NCBI RefSeq assembly: GCF_026151205.1
Contig: NC_087075.1
Location: 8,049,303 to 8,113,302 of the forward strand
Length of the DNA stretch: 64,000 nucleotides
Direction of reading: 5' to 3'
DNA from: Bolinopsis microptera
Lineage: Eukaryota > Ctenophora > Tentaculata > Lobata > Bolinopsidae
Shown here: positions 32,206-41,843 of the stretch, piece after piece
How positions within the stretch are numbered: the first letter of the stretch is position 1
How the letters are laid out: the number at the start of each line of letters is the position of its first letter
Program-made: the position numbers and the translations under genes
The notes under the pieces: generated by a model
The model's input: the letters and a program-made list of their open reading frames with translations, nothing else
Database searches by the model: none
Told to the model about the DNA's origin: nothing

Positions 32206-35200
32206 CTGGGAGGTCGGGTATTATTATAACCAGGTTATATGGAAGCAGTTTATTGTTACTTATTGCTTTGGGAATTAATGTATTATATCAAGTTTCAACT
32301 TTTTTGTCAACAATAGCAGATCTTCGTACTTCTAATCTCAATCATAACGTTTTGATTCAAATTATTATTTATATTTGGACAAATACCCAACCTAGTGTGA
32401 CCATTAGTGGAATACAAGGACCAGAAGCAATGTCTTGTGGTGTTTTTCCATCCCTGTTTTGATGGTTCACGTCACCTCCGTGCTCCACCATCAGAGACAG
32501 ACATTCTGCATATCCTGAAATACAGTTCACGTAAATAGAGTGGTGAAAATATGTACGATTTAAGTCTTTTTTAAATTCGTACAATCTGAAGATCAAGTCC
32601 TACAGGGTGTTTCAAAAATAATGTCCTGATTTTAAAAAACAATAATTTTTTTTATAAAGGAGCAAAATGCCTATTATCGGTTGCCATTAGTTCATAAAGC
32701 TTACAAATTTAATTTGTTAAGCTCATTTGTTCCAGCGATTCAACTTAGTTAATTTTTTTGGCTCTGTTCCAAAAAGTCGAATTTTGAGAAAAATGGGGCG
32801 CACAAAAGAAACAAAACTCGATATTGTGATAGGCGACTCAACTGTTGCATTGGGGGTTCTCATCTGCCCAAAACCTTTAATTTTGGCGATTGGCAATTGG
32901 CATGACCGCTAAGATGAAAATGAGCCTCATCTGAAAAAATTATCTGTTTCAAGAATTCTGAGTCACATTCGATGCGATCAGCCATCACGTTGCCAAATTC
33001 AGTCCTTTGTTCTTTATTTTTTGGAGTTTGTGCCTGTTGGATTTGAATTTTGTAGGCAAACTTCTTCAGCTCTTTCCTCAAAATTCTCCAAACTGAAGTT
33101 TTCGATAACTTAGGCTCCCTACCAAGTGTTCCGGTTGACCTCCTTGGACTGTCTCTAATTTTCTTTGCACCCTTTTGATATTCTTCTCAGAAAGAGCAGA
33201 TTTCGGCCTACCCGTACGTGTGTTCTTTATCAGGTTACAATCAGTTTCTAGCTTCTTTACAAGACGTCGTATTGTCCTATCATCAAGTTTGCTGAATTTA
33301 GACTTGTCCTTCTTCTGTAGCAGACGCCTAGCACTTGTCACACTGGCTCCACAAATCCAATAAGTCTTCACAATATCGAGTTTTGTTTCTTTTGTGAGCC
33401 CCATTTTTCTCAAAATTCGAATTTTTAGAACAGAGCCAAAAAAATTAACAAAGTTGAATCGCTGGAACAAATGAGCTTAACAAATTAAATTTGTAAGCTT
33501 TATGAACTAATGGCAACCAATAATGGGCATTTTGCTCCTTTATAAAAAAATGTATTGTTTTTTTAAATCAGGACATTATTTTTGAAACACCCTGTATATC
33601 ATACTGGGAACTACTATTACTAACAGAACTTGATAGTAGTTAAATATAAGTAAATATAAGTAAATATAAGTAAATAAAAGTAAATATAAGTAAATAAAAG
33701 TAAATATAAGTAAATATAAGTAAATTTAAGTAAATATAAGTAATAATAAGTAAATATAAGTAATAATAAGTAAATATAAGTAAATATAGGTAAATATAAG
33801 TAAATATAAGTAAATATAAAGCTGTACCCAGTTTAGCAGCCATATGAACAGGCGTACTTCCGTTACAGTTATCTGGAATGTTAGGGTCTCCACCATTTTG
33901 CAACAGCATCTTCAAGATCTCTGAAGATAGGTGACATTCTGTGTATATTATATAATAATGTGGCAAATATTAAGCTTGAAATGGGTAACAGTACCAGGAC
34001 AATTTTCATTTTCATCTAGTTACCTAATCTATCAATTTGTTGATAACTATTTCACTTTATCCTGTACTAGCTTTGATCTAGCCGCCTCCACATCAGTTTG
34101 TAATTTTATAACATGAGGATGTTTTCTAACCTGGTTCATCAATGTTCACTGCTTCGTGCAAGGAGGACCAACGGTAAAACCCATTTGTGTTGGGGTCATC
34201 TCCAAGTTCCAGGCACTGTTTTACCTGCAATTCAATGAAATTTGTCGATAAAACACATTGCAAACGTTTAAAAACATTTGAGCACGTTTCTATTTGTATT
34301 ACCTTACTCGGGATTATTATGACCGGGATAAAGTGGTGGGTTTAGGGTAATTTCGCCATATTTTTCCCGAACCACATTTTCACCGGTCGTTAATAAACCC
34401 GCCTACTCAGCTTTTAGGGTTCCCAAGGGGTATGGGTGCTCATATTTTAATCGTTGTCTTCTATTCACTAAAGAAGACTATTGGGACACTTGTTGTAGGT
34501 TTTTCGACTTCATTTGGCTAAAATTGCAAAAAATTCACCTTTTTGCCCAATTCTTGTCATATATCCTTATTGTCAAATTTAATTTAAATAGGCCAATTTT
34601 TAATTTCTTAGGTATTGACTATCTCTACATAATGAAATAGGACTCAAAGTAAAAGTAACAGTTAAATTAAAACTTGAATTAATTAAAACTGATGAAAGGG
34701 ATGATCCAGATGAAGATAACGAAGATGATTACAACTTATTGGAAGACTAAACAGCTCTCCCTTTATCTTAATATCGATCTGGTTGTTACGCTTCAAATGT
34801 TAAAAATTATTTTCCATCTAGTTTGATTAACCACGAGTCATTATTTCTGTCTACTTTCAACAATTATTGATAATTCGACTTGTTTCACAAGTTTTAGCAA
34901 TGCGAAAATTTCTAAACTTGCTTATCTCTTATAAGAAAATTTACATCTGAGACAAAATTTTTGAATCTAAAATTGAAAGGTTGGACACCGGTAAAATGGC
35001 GACCGGGAAAATGTGGTGGGTTTTGAGCAATTTCGCCATATTTTTCCCGAACCATATTTTAACCGGTCGTTAATAAACCCGTCGTAATAATCCCGAGTAA
35101 GGTAGATATGGTTTTAGTGACAAAGAAATTATTCCTATTAAATATGGAAAATTGTTACTTTTCGTTTTGATGTGTCATAATATAACAGTTTTAAAAACCT

Positions 35201-35255
35201 CATCAATGGCACCGAATCTTACTGCTCCATGTAAAGGGGTGTCTTCATCTTCCAT
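31613..35255 (-). CDS. Ankyrin-repeat protein with a 15-aa tandem-repeat tail (five exons)
   Basis: Exons on the minus strand are 35255-35199, 34224-34131, 33938-33828, 32514-32392 and 32205-31613. All junctions have GT/AG borders and matching phases, giving 978 nt, 325 aa. Residues 1-138 or so form about four ankyrin repeats (TPLHGAVRFGAIDEVKQCLE; SSLHEAVN; LKMLLQNGGDPN; TPVHMAAKLGYAECLSLMVE; HGGDVNHQNRDGKTPQDIAS), a protein-binding scaffold. The tail starts EQERVTSSSSISSRYK and is followed by eleven copies of LLSLTRPVTKGNINQ, then GSMYTVYNV. The tail is the least certain part: exon 5 is supported by its acceptor and phase only. Partner and role unknown. Confidence 0.65.
31635..32129. repeat. 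45-bp minisatellite, eleven copies
   Basis: Copies are almost identical at the DNA level (one T/C change, one A-to-G shift near 32071). A 45-bp period keeps both strands open. On the minus strand it encodes LLSLTRPVTKGNINQ in frame with the ankyrin gene. The plus-strand reading (MLPLVTGLVKERSWL) has no gene context. Confidence 0.95.
32392..32514 (-). CDS. Ankyrin gene exon 4
   Basis: Acceptor TGTATTTCAG, donor GTTGGG. Encodes YAECLSLMVEHGGDVNHQ and NRDGKTPQDIAS. Confidence 0.75.
32603..33594 (-). mobile_element. Foldback mariner in ankyrin intron 3
   Basis: 992 bp flanked by TA (32601-32602, 33595-33596), ends CAGGGTGTTTCAAAAATAAT and its mirror. The left about 230 bp (32603-32830) is an inverted copy of the right end (33370-33594), including the first codons of the transposase (MFQRFNLVNFFGSV on the plus strand). 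The 3' half of the original element has been replaced by this copy. Confidence 0.85.
32830..33470 (-). pseudogene. Mariner transposase, truncated and frameshifted
   Basis: Starts MFQRFNFVNFFGSV; the helix-turn-helix region follows (RRLLQKKDKSKFSKLDDRTI, GRPKSALSEKNIKRVQRKLE). A second frame continues LKKFAYKIQIQQAQ and IIFSDEAHFHLSGH, which holds the first catalytic Asp. After a further shift, FWADENPNATVESP ends at the inverted-copy junction. The second catalytic Asp region is absent. Cannot be active. Confidence 0.85.
33637..33817. repeat. (TAAGTAAATA)n satellite
   Basis: About 18 imperfect 10-bp copies, directly beside the donor of ankyrin exon 3. Confidence 0.9.
33828..33938 (-). CDS. 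Ankyrin gene exon 3
   Basis: Acceptor ATACACAG, donor GTACAG. Encodes CHLSSEILKMLLQNGGDPN, then NGSTPVHMAAKL; joins exon 4 to make a canonical repeat (AAKLG|YAECL). Confidence 0.75.
34131..34224 (-). CDS. Ankyrin gene exon 2
   Basis: Acceptor GAATTGCAG, donor GTTAGA. Encodes VKQCLELGDDPNTNGFYRWS then SLHEAVNIDEP. Confidence 0.75.
34302..35102. mobile_element. 801-bp TA-flanked DNA element in ankyrin intron 1
   Basis: TA on both sides (34300-34301, 35103-35104); ends CCTTACTCGGGATTATTA and its mirror. A 65-bp phrase containing AATTTCGCCATATTTTTCCC and ACCGGTCGTTAATAAACCCG occurs near each end in the same orientation. The interior has a short acidic reading (DERDDPDEDNEDDYNLLED, stop near 34750) like the tail of a transposase, but no full gene. 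Confidence 0.75.
35199..35255 (-). CDS. Ankyrin gene exon 1 (start)
   Basis: MEDEDTPLHGAVRFGAIDE, ending at donor GTTTTT (weak). It reads on into exon 2 as one ankyrin repeat. The ATG is a natural N-terminus, but an upstream exon joined at TTAGTAG is also possible. Confidence 0.6.
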
Positions 35256-35810
35256 CTACTAAGAGAATTAAAAATAATTTGAGATTATACTAGACCTTTA
35301 AAAATCAAGGTCCAAGATTTTCAAAATCGAATTAAAAATCTTTAAAGGCCTATCTCAAAATTCTGGCTCTAGAGTTCTCTTCTAACATACCCTGAAAGTT
35401 TGAGGGTGAATGCTCAAAAAATGTAGGAGAAGATAGATTTTTAGACTCGATTTTCAGAATGCGCGATTGAAAATCGCTCGTCCAATACAATTACACATAA
35501 GCGCTGACCTTTGACCGGCGATAATTTCGGCTAGGAACAATATTTTTCCATGGGACCATAAGCAGCTGATAGATATAACTCCCCTCTATCAGAAACAACT
35601 ATAAAGATTTCGAGAGAATTTTGATGAAACCCCCCGGCCCCCTAATACTTTCAATACTAATATATAAAAAAGCTTTCCTGATGTAGTTTTACGAAGGGTT
35701 CAAGCCTCACATTGTGTGTTTTCCTTCATGTTCAAATACAACATACTTATAATAAATGTGACAAGTAGAGGCTAAAACCTCTCGGTCCCTTCTACTGCAG
35801 TTAAAGAAGG
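35256..35810. other. Non-coding, 5' flank of ankyrin gene
   Basis: No gene seen; the promoter would be here but no clear element stands out. Confidence 0.3.
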
Positions 35811-36312
35811 GTCATCAAGGGTGGGATCTGAGTCTAACCTTATTGTTCAGTAGTTCCATCATGGGTATTAATTAAATTTCACAATTCTCAGTTCCTGAGA
35901 ATGATCCCCTGGTCCCAGAAGGCAATTATTTGATTAGCTCTTTAGTAAAAACAAAGAGAGTAAAACAAAGAGAGAAGAAAGCAGTTCCTGTGGTGTAACT
36001 GATAGAAGAATATAAAATGAAAGTGATTTTACACAATCAGTTATTGCATAGTGCAATAAGGGAGGGTCATCAAGGGTGGGATCTGAGTCTAACCTTATTG
36101 TTCAGTAGTTCCATCATGGGTATTAATTAAATTTCACAATTCTCAGTTCCTGAGAATGATCCCCTGGTCCCAGAAGGCAATTATTTGATTAGCTCTTTAG
36201 TAAAAACAAAGAGAGTAAAACAAAGAGAGAAGAAAGCAGTTCTTGTGGTGTAACTGATAGAAGAATATAAAATGAAAGTGATTTTACACAATCAGTTATT
36301 GCATAGTGCACG
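35811..36312. repeat. Tandem duplication, 255-bp period, two copies
   Basis: The block beginning GTCATCAAGGGTGGGATCTG at 35811 recurs at 36066 nearly base for base, ending ...ATTGCATAGTGCA in both. Confidence 0.9.
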
Positions 36313-37744
36313 AGATAATCTGCTACGTCATAATCAATTGTGATATGGCCGGAGCAGCTACCCCTTTACCTGATCTGGAGGTGATGTACGACACCTCGTT
36401 AACCCAATCCCTGTGGGAGCTATGCCAAATTAAACAGCAACCTATATTGGAACCACCACACAAGGAATGGATAATCCCATTAACAAGGAGAAACAAAACA
36501 ATTTAATAAACAACTACCACAATACCACACAAAACTAATAAAGGGCCGGATATCCCATGACAAAAAATAGTCAGGACACTACCGACTACAATTCCAATGC
36601 ACAACAACTACAAGCACCCTATTAGTATTGGGCAAATCAGGACTCATGATCTATTGTTGAGCCTCGGATCTGGACAACATGACCCGATGTGTCTTCCGGC
36701 CGGCAGTAAAGTTTCAGTGTAATCGATCGCATTGCGTGCGGTTAGTACCACAACTCTACTTATCTCAGAATAATTTTTAAAATGTTAAAAATATTAACGT
36801 TACCTGACACGCCACTTTCTAATTTCCATGCGAGTAGTTTCCTTTTTCGTTTTCTTTTCCTTCTTCTTTTCATTTCCTATTTCACAAGCCGCGCGTCGTT
36901 TGTAGCGCGATGCACTACTGTGTACTGGGCCTTAAAGGATTGACAATCAATGCAATATTAAATATGCAGTACTAAAACGGAACTCAAATAAAAATACTTA
37001 TGTACTACTCATATCACTGATGAATTAATTAATTCTAAAAAAAGTATATAACAAATTTTGTGTTATGAAAAAGCTTTGTATCACGCTGTGACCCCCTTTG
37101 TCGTTTCACTAACTGTAGAGTTTCAACGATACACGGGGAGCCGCGCCGCGCACTCGTGCGGACAACGTATGACAAAAAGCTCACATTCTCAAAAATGAAA
37201 TATCAAATAAAACATTTAATATAATGGATCGGGGATGTTTAAAATTAGCAAATCCGGTTATATTTTAGTTTTGTTTTAAGCAACAGATGTAGTAAAGGTT
37301 TAACTAAAATTAAAAATATCCAAAATTATTTTCTTCCGGAGCAAGTTATTCCATATTAAAACAAATTTTATCCGGACGTCAAGAACTGTTCTATTTATAA
37401 ACTCAGTTTTAAAAATTAAACCCGGCTCAAGCTGTTCATAGGAATAAGATTATCGTGCGATATTTGCGCTGTGGCCAAATTAGATACCATCCGATAGGAA
37501 AAACGCCAAATCGGATGTCGCAAGAAAAGCGAAACCTAGCGCAGGTTCCTATAAAAAGTTATGACTAAATAACTGGTCAAAATAAATATTTACACCGCGC
37601 AGCAAATAAAACAAACGAATATCAAAATAACATGCGCGTCGCTATTATGTATCGCTAGGCGTTACTATGGTTATGGCGTTACTATGGTTATGACGTCACA
37701 AATGACTATATTTGGAAATGAGGGGAAGGCTCCTTTCTCGCAAC
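36313..37744. other. Mostly non-coding; one unclassified small open frame
   Basis: A 54-codon frame from an ATG at 36344 (MAGAATPLPDLEVMYDTSLT...) has protein-like composition but no recognised family, so I do not call it a gene. A phrase near 36900-36945 (TGTAGCGCGATGCAC) recurs near 49044. Confidence 0.3.
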
Positions 37745-37975
37745 GGCGAGGTAGCGCAGTTGGTTAGAACACCAGCTTTGCAACCGCGAGGTTGCGAGTT
37801 CGAATCCCAATGTCTGCCTGGTTGTGGGGTGAGCGTCGTTGACGTTCAGCTAAGGATCCTGAGTGGTCTATGCTGCCCCCCGGTATACTCAGCCGAATAC
37901 TCGGGTGTGAGGGTTAAATGAGGAGCTGCACATTGCAGCAGTCTCGGGCGAAGTAAGTATGGTACACACTACTTT
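37745..37975 (+). mobile_element. tRNA-derived SINE
   Basis: The 74-nt head (37745-37818) begins GGCGAGGTAGCGCAGTTGGT and has an A box (TAGCGCAGTTGG), an anticodon-like loop TTTGCAA (Ala-like TGC) and a B box (AGTTCGAATCC). Acceptor, D and anticodon stems do not pair well, so it is not a working tRNA. A non-tRNA body follows to about 37975. Pol III transcription from the internal boxes is expected of such elements. Confidence 0.6.
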
Positions 37976-38849
37976 AAGTTTAACAGTCACTGGCCAAAAT
38001 AAATCCTTCGGCTTCCTGCAATTGGCTGGTTGCACGTGTGTAACAATGTAGCTGTTGGAATACTTCGAAGTAATATGTATAAGTGTCTTGATACAAAATT
38101 ACTGTCATGTACTATATCATATATACTGTAGTCGATCAACTTAACCGACTATACCATATCAATTATCGTATGATTATTTGTACCATTAGTTCTGATTACC
38201 AATTCGCACTTGCAACTTGCTGGCCCAAAACTTATTCCTTGCCAAACTTTTATTTTTTCGTATTGTTTGACATACAAATGGCCATATAATAAGAATCATT
38301 TGATTCAGCCAGTGTCATTGATAATGGTATTGGTATGTTTTATCTCTCTTTTCGTGAGATTATTGTTGAACTTGATCTCGTGGTACATGTCTTCACATAC
38401 AACCACTATACCTACGGGGGCGTTTGCATGGTTTCAGCAAGCTCTTGGCTATTTTACCAACCAGTACAATTCACAGACCAGCGCAATAAATTGTTTTAGA
38501 CTATAATTAGAGTACTGCTCAAAGGTTACTATGAGTATGACATGCGATTATCAGTTCTACAAAATGTCTATTAATTAATAGTTAGATTGATAAAGTTCTT
38601 TAGATTTATTGAATAATCTCGGTCAAATTGAGTGGGTTCCTTGTTACAGCAAGACAAGAATTCAAACACATTTTATTCTATCAATAATTCATTTCAGTCA
38701 TATTCAAGATTACAGTCGAAACATCCCATGAAATGCTTACTCTAAAATCTTTAAGTAAACGGTTGTCAACATTGCAGTTCGTCTCCTGGCCATGTTTTAG
38801 AAACCTTGCAGTCATTCGATCTGCAGACACAGCTTGGCAGCGAATCCGT
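37976..38849. other. Non-coding
   Basis: No supported gene. Confidence 0.3.
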
Positions 38850-39010
38850 CGCTGTACGAAGATTCATCTGCAAGTGCAGGCCCAAAATTGTTGAATGCAA
38901 TGCCCTAGCCTATAATATCTGAATTACACCATCTTAAATCAAAACTCGTCCAGTTCATGCTCTCTCTTCCTGATAACCTGTAACCACCCATCAGGGGCTA
39001 CTCTTCTCAA
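38850..39010 (+). pseudogene. Decayed tail of a non-LTR reverse transcriptase
   Basis: Reads KLLNAMP, a stop, PIISELHHLKSKLVQFMLSL and then PDNL, resembling the conserved ending of non-LTR reverse transcriptases (LWNSLP...HHLKSKL). It is a short remnant with stops. Confidence 0.45.
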
Positions 39011-39477
39011 ATTAAACTGGCTGCTTTGCTAGAGGAATGACAGAGATCTCCTCTCCGTGGTCTGGGTGGTCACACGATGCACCAATTACGAAAGCGATGT
39101 CAGCTATTTTAAATAACCTAACAGTTAAGACTCGGTTTTGATATTAAAACTGTTCGTGTTACAGGGTTATGGATATACAAATATTGTGTCAATGAAGATC
39201 ACAAATAAAAGGTACAAAATACTTTCGGATGATGCAGATAAAATGAAATCATTACAGACCTGGCTGACTATCTAATTCTCTATTGTGTTCACAGTAGTTA
39301 AAGCCTAACATAATTGAAGATTCTAATAATTTAAGCATTGATCGTTGAAACACAGTTCAACAATGATCAAATAACCTAGCAGTCAACCTAGCAGTAAGGT
39401 TGAAATATAGTACAATCGAAAGTATAACTAAATACTAATATCATAAAACCGTTAATATCAATAATCAAATGTCGAAT

Positions 39478-40383
39478 TCATAGTGCAGCAGAAACAGCAG
39501 AGAGATAATCAATGACTTCGTACTCCTGGTTATTGTAGGCTTGCATGAAGGATTCCAGAAGGGAGTCGTACCTTATCCACTTGGCAGCTCTCTGGGGTGG
39601 AGGTCTTCTCATCAGTCTTTCCGTGATCTTCTGATCTGTTAGTCCTTGCTCTAGTTTGAGGGCTTCAAGGAATTTCCAGATGGTAGGATTTGAACATTGG
39701 ACGAGGCTGCGGAAACCATTATGTCATCCTTCTGCAAGGTTCGAAGAGCGTGGGAGACCAGCTAGACAGCAATCGTACTGGTTCCAGGACAGGTGATCGA
39801 AGCGAGCAGGTCTGTTTGGTGTTCCCATCCACGTGGACTCAAATTATAATGTAAAGACATCCATATCTGCGGAGATAATAGGTCTAAGGGTCTGCCATGC
39901 GTAGCGGACGTCATCAGGAGGGATGAAAGGTAGAGCTCCGATCCGTTGGAAGGCTTTCCGGATGTCGGATCCAACCACCTGATACTCCGGAACAAGGTCG
40001 GAGCGAGCGAAAGTCCTCCATAGAGCCTGTTTGAAGTGGAAGTAGCAGCCACGTAGAGTAGTCCCGGGCCAGACAGCAGTGACACTGTTCCGTAGCCCAG
40101 CTTCATAATCGCAAAGGGCGGTGTCTGGATGGAAAGGTCCAAAGCGATCCAGTTCTTCTAGTAGGTTTGTGTAGTGTTCTTGCCGCTTTCCAGGGAGAAG
40201 ACCAAACGCCAGAGGAAGTCTGTAATTGTCTGGGGTGATTCCATGTACTGTCAGGAGTTGGGTGAATAGATTGGGTGCCACTTTTTTTGTTTTGTATTGC
40301 TGCGCTGAGAGGTGTTTATGTTGGTCGGCAGCTTTCTGCTTCAATTCTGCTCTGAACTCTGCTTTCTTAGCTAGAACTGTCTA
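39478..40383 (-). pseudogene. MULE-type transposase, truncated with in-frame stops
   Basis: Reads FTQLLTVHG, RLPLAFGLLPGKRQEHYTNL, LCDYEAGLRNSVTAVWPGTT and LRGCYFHFKQALWRTF, the core of a MULE transposase with an acidic D-Y-E and the C-x-H-F motif. The frame continues past a TAA (after DVFTL) and a TGA (in NLAEG-HNGFRSL, where Trp is usual) to KWIRYDSLLESFMQAYNNQE and a final stop at 39478-39480. The 5' part of the gene is missing: a TAG precedes AVLAKKAEF-like codons near 40383. No terminal repeats were found. Confidence 0.8.
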
Positions 40384-41372
40384 CTGCCGTAACGGCAAAT
40401 TTTGTCTTTCGGACGTACGTCTCCTGAGGAAAATAATTATTATTAATAGTCAAACATGAATCATAACACATAGAGGGGGGTTTGGTCGTTGATTACGTAA
40501 TCAACATTTTCTTTTTTACCCTCTAGAATAATAACAATTTGACAATATTTTAATTCAAATTCCACTCAATTTCACTCTGATAGTGATAAAATTTAGAAAT
40601 TGATCGAATATCCGGCTATAATACAGCAGGGTGTCATGATTATTGGCGCGTAGACAATTTTGCGTAAAATTTTAGCTTACCCAAGCTTTTAGAAACGGTC
40701 ATTACTTGACTTCTGAGTGTCAGTTTCCTATGGAGTCTTGATCATTCAAGGAATAATCCTTCATACTACAGTTCAGTCTAAAAATGAAGTCCGAAAGAAG
40801 TTAAATTTTGTCGATAATCACGACGAAAGAGAAAAATTTGGATTACTGGACTCAAAGCCTTCGGCTGCTTACCCTAAATTCCAGGATGAGTCCGCCTGAC
40901 TATATTTTATTGCGTCAGTTAGAGGAGAAAGAAAGCTTTTATAAAATCTATAGTTTTCTATATGTTTCGCTATCGCCTGAAGAGCTGTGCACTTTAGTCT
41001 AAAGAATAATTTCAGAAAAAATTCACCGAAAAAAAATTACACAAAATCTCTTACTCCTTCGTAAATCTAACAAAGTATGGAATCGACCCTTTAAATAACG
41101 GCCTAAATTATGGGGTTTGAGGTACATCAACACAAAATTCTGAAATTAAGAAAAAGTTCAGACGATTATCTACAGACCAGTTTTTGAATTTGGTAATTTA
41201 GATATTCAGAAGTAAAGTTATGACCCGGCGAAAAATATTGATTTCATCATAAAATACACATAAAATTTCAGACACCCTGCAGTAGTAAGTAGTTTAGAAG
41301 TTGCTTGGCCGGATATCATAACAATGATTTCGGCTCATCATCATAGCATGATCAGGGTAGCATGAAATAAAT
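40384..41372. other. Non-coding
   Basis: No supported gene. Confidence 0.3.
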
Positions 41373-41718
41373 GATAATACGCGCATTTACAAATTTTTAC
41401 CCCCTTCCGTAACCGTTATCAAGACCCAACCCCCCCTCCTGACAGCAAAAGTACGTAATCATGGCCTGACCCCCCCCCCCCCCCCCCTTGACTATTTTCC
41501 TAGAAAACACTTTATCTACGTTTAGTAGTAGTAGTAGTACTACTACTACTACTACTACTACTACTAAACGTAGATAAAGTGTTTTCTAGGAAAATAGTCA
41601 AGGGGGGGGGGGGGGGGTCAGGCCATGATTACGTACTTTTGCTGTCAGGAGGGGGGGTTGGGTCTTGATAACGGTTGATTACGGAAGGGGGTAAAAATTT
41701 GTAAATGCGCGTATTATC
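41373..41718. mobile_element. 346-bp hairpin MITE
   Basis: Nearly perfect inverted repeat over its whole length. It starts GATAATACGCGCATTTAC and ends with its complement, with a GTAGTA/TACTAC centre near 41523-41566 and matched C and G runs (41468-41487, 41602-41617). Target duplication not resolved. Confidence 0.85.
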
Positions 41719-41843
41719 GCGCGGCGCTAAAAATCTTTCAAAGTTGTTGACACTTAAGGGTTTTATCAGTATAAACAGATCGCGCTCGCCGCAGAAGATT
41801 AATCCGTGTTCGTGGAAACATTTGTGTCCGATTTGGAAACATG

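Noticed and set aside
37745-37818. Functional tRNA-Ala gene
   Set aside because: A and B boxes are present but acceptor, D and anticodon stems pair poorly and a SINE body follows.
39762-40142. 126-codon frame overlapping the MULE transposase
   Set aside because: A shifted frame of the transposase pseudogene on the same strand.
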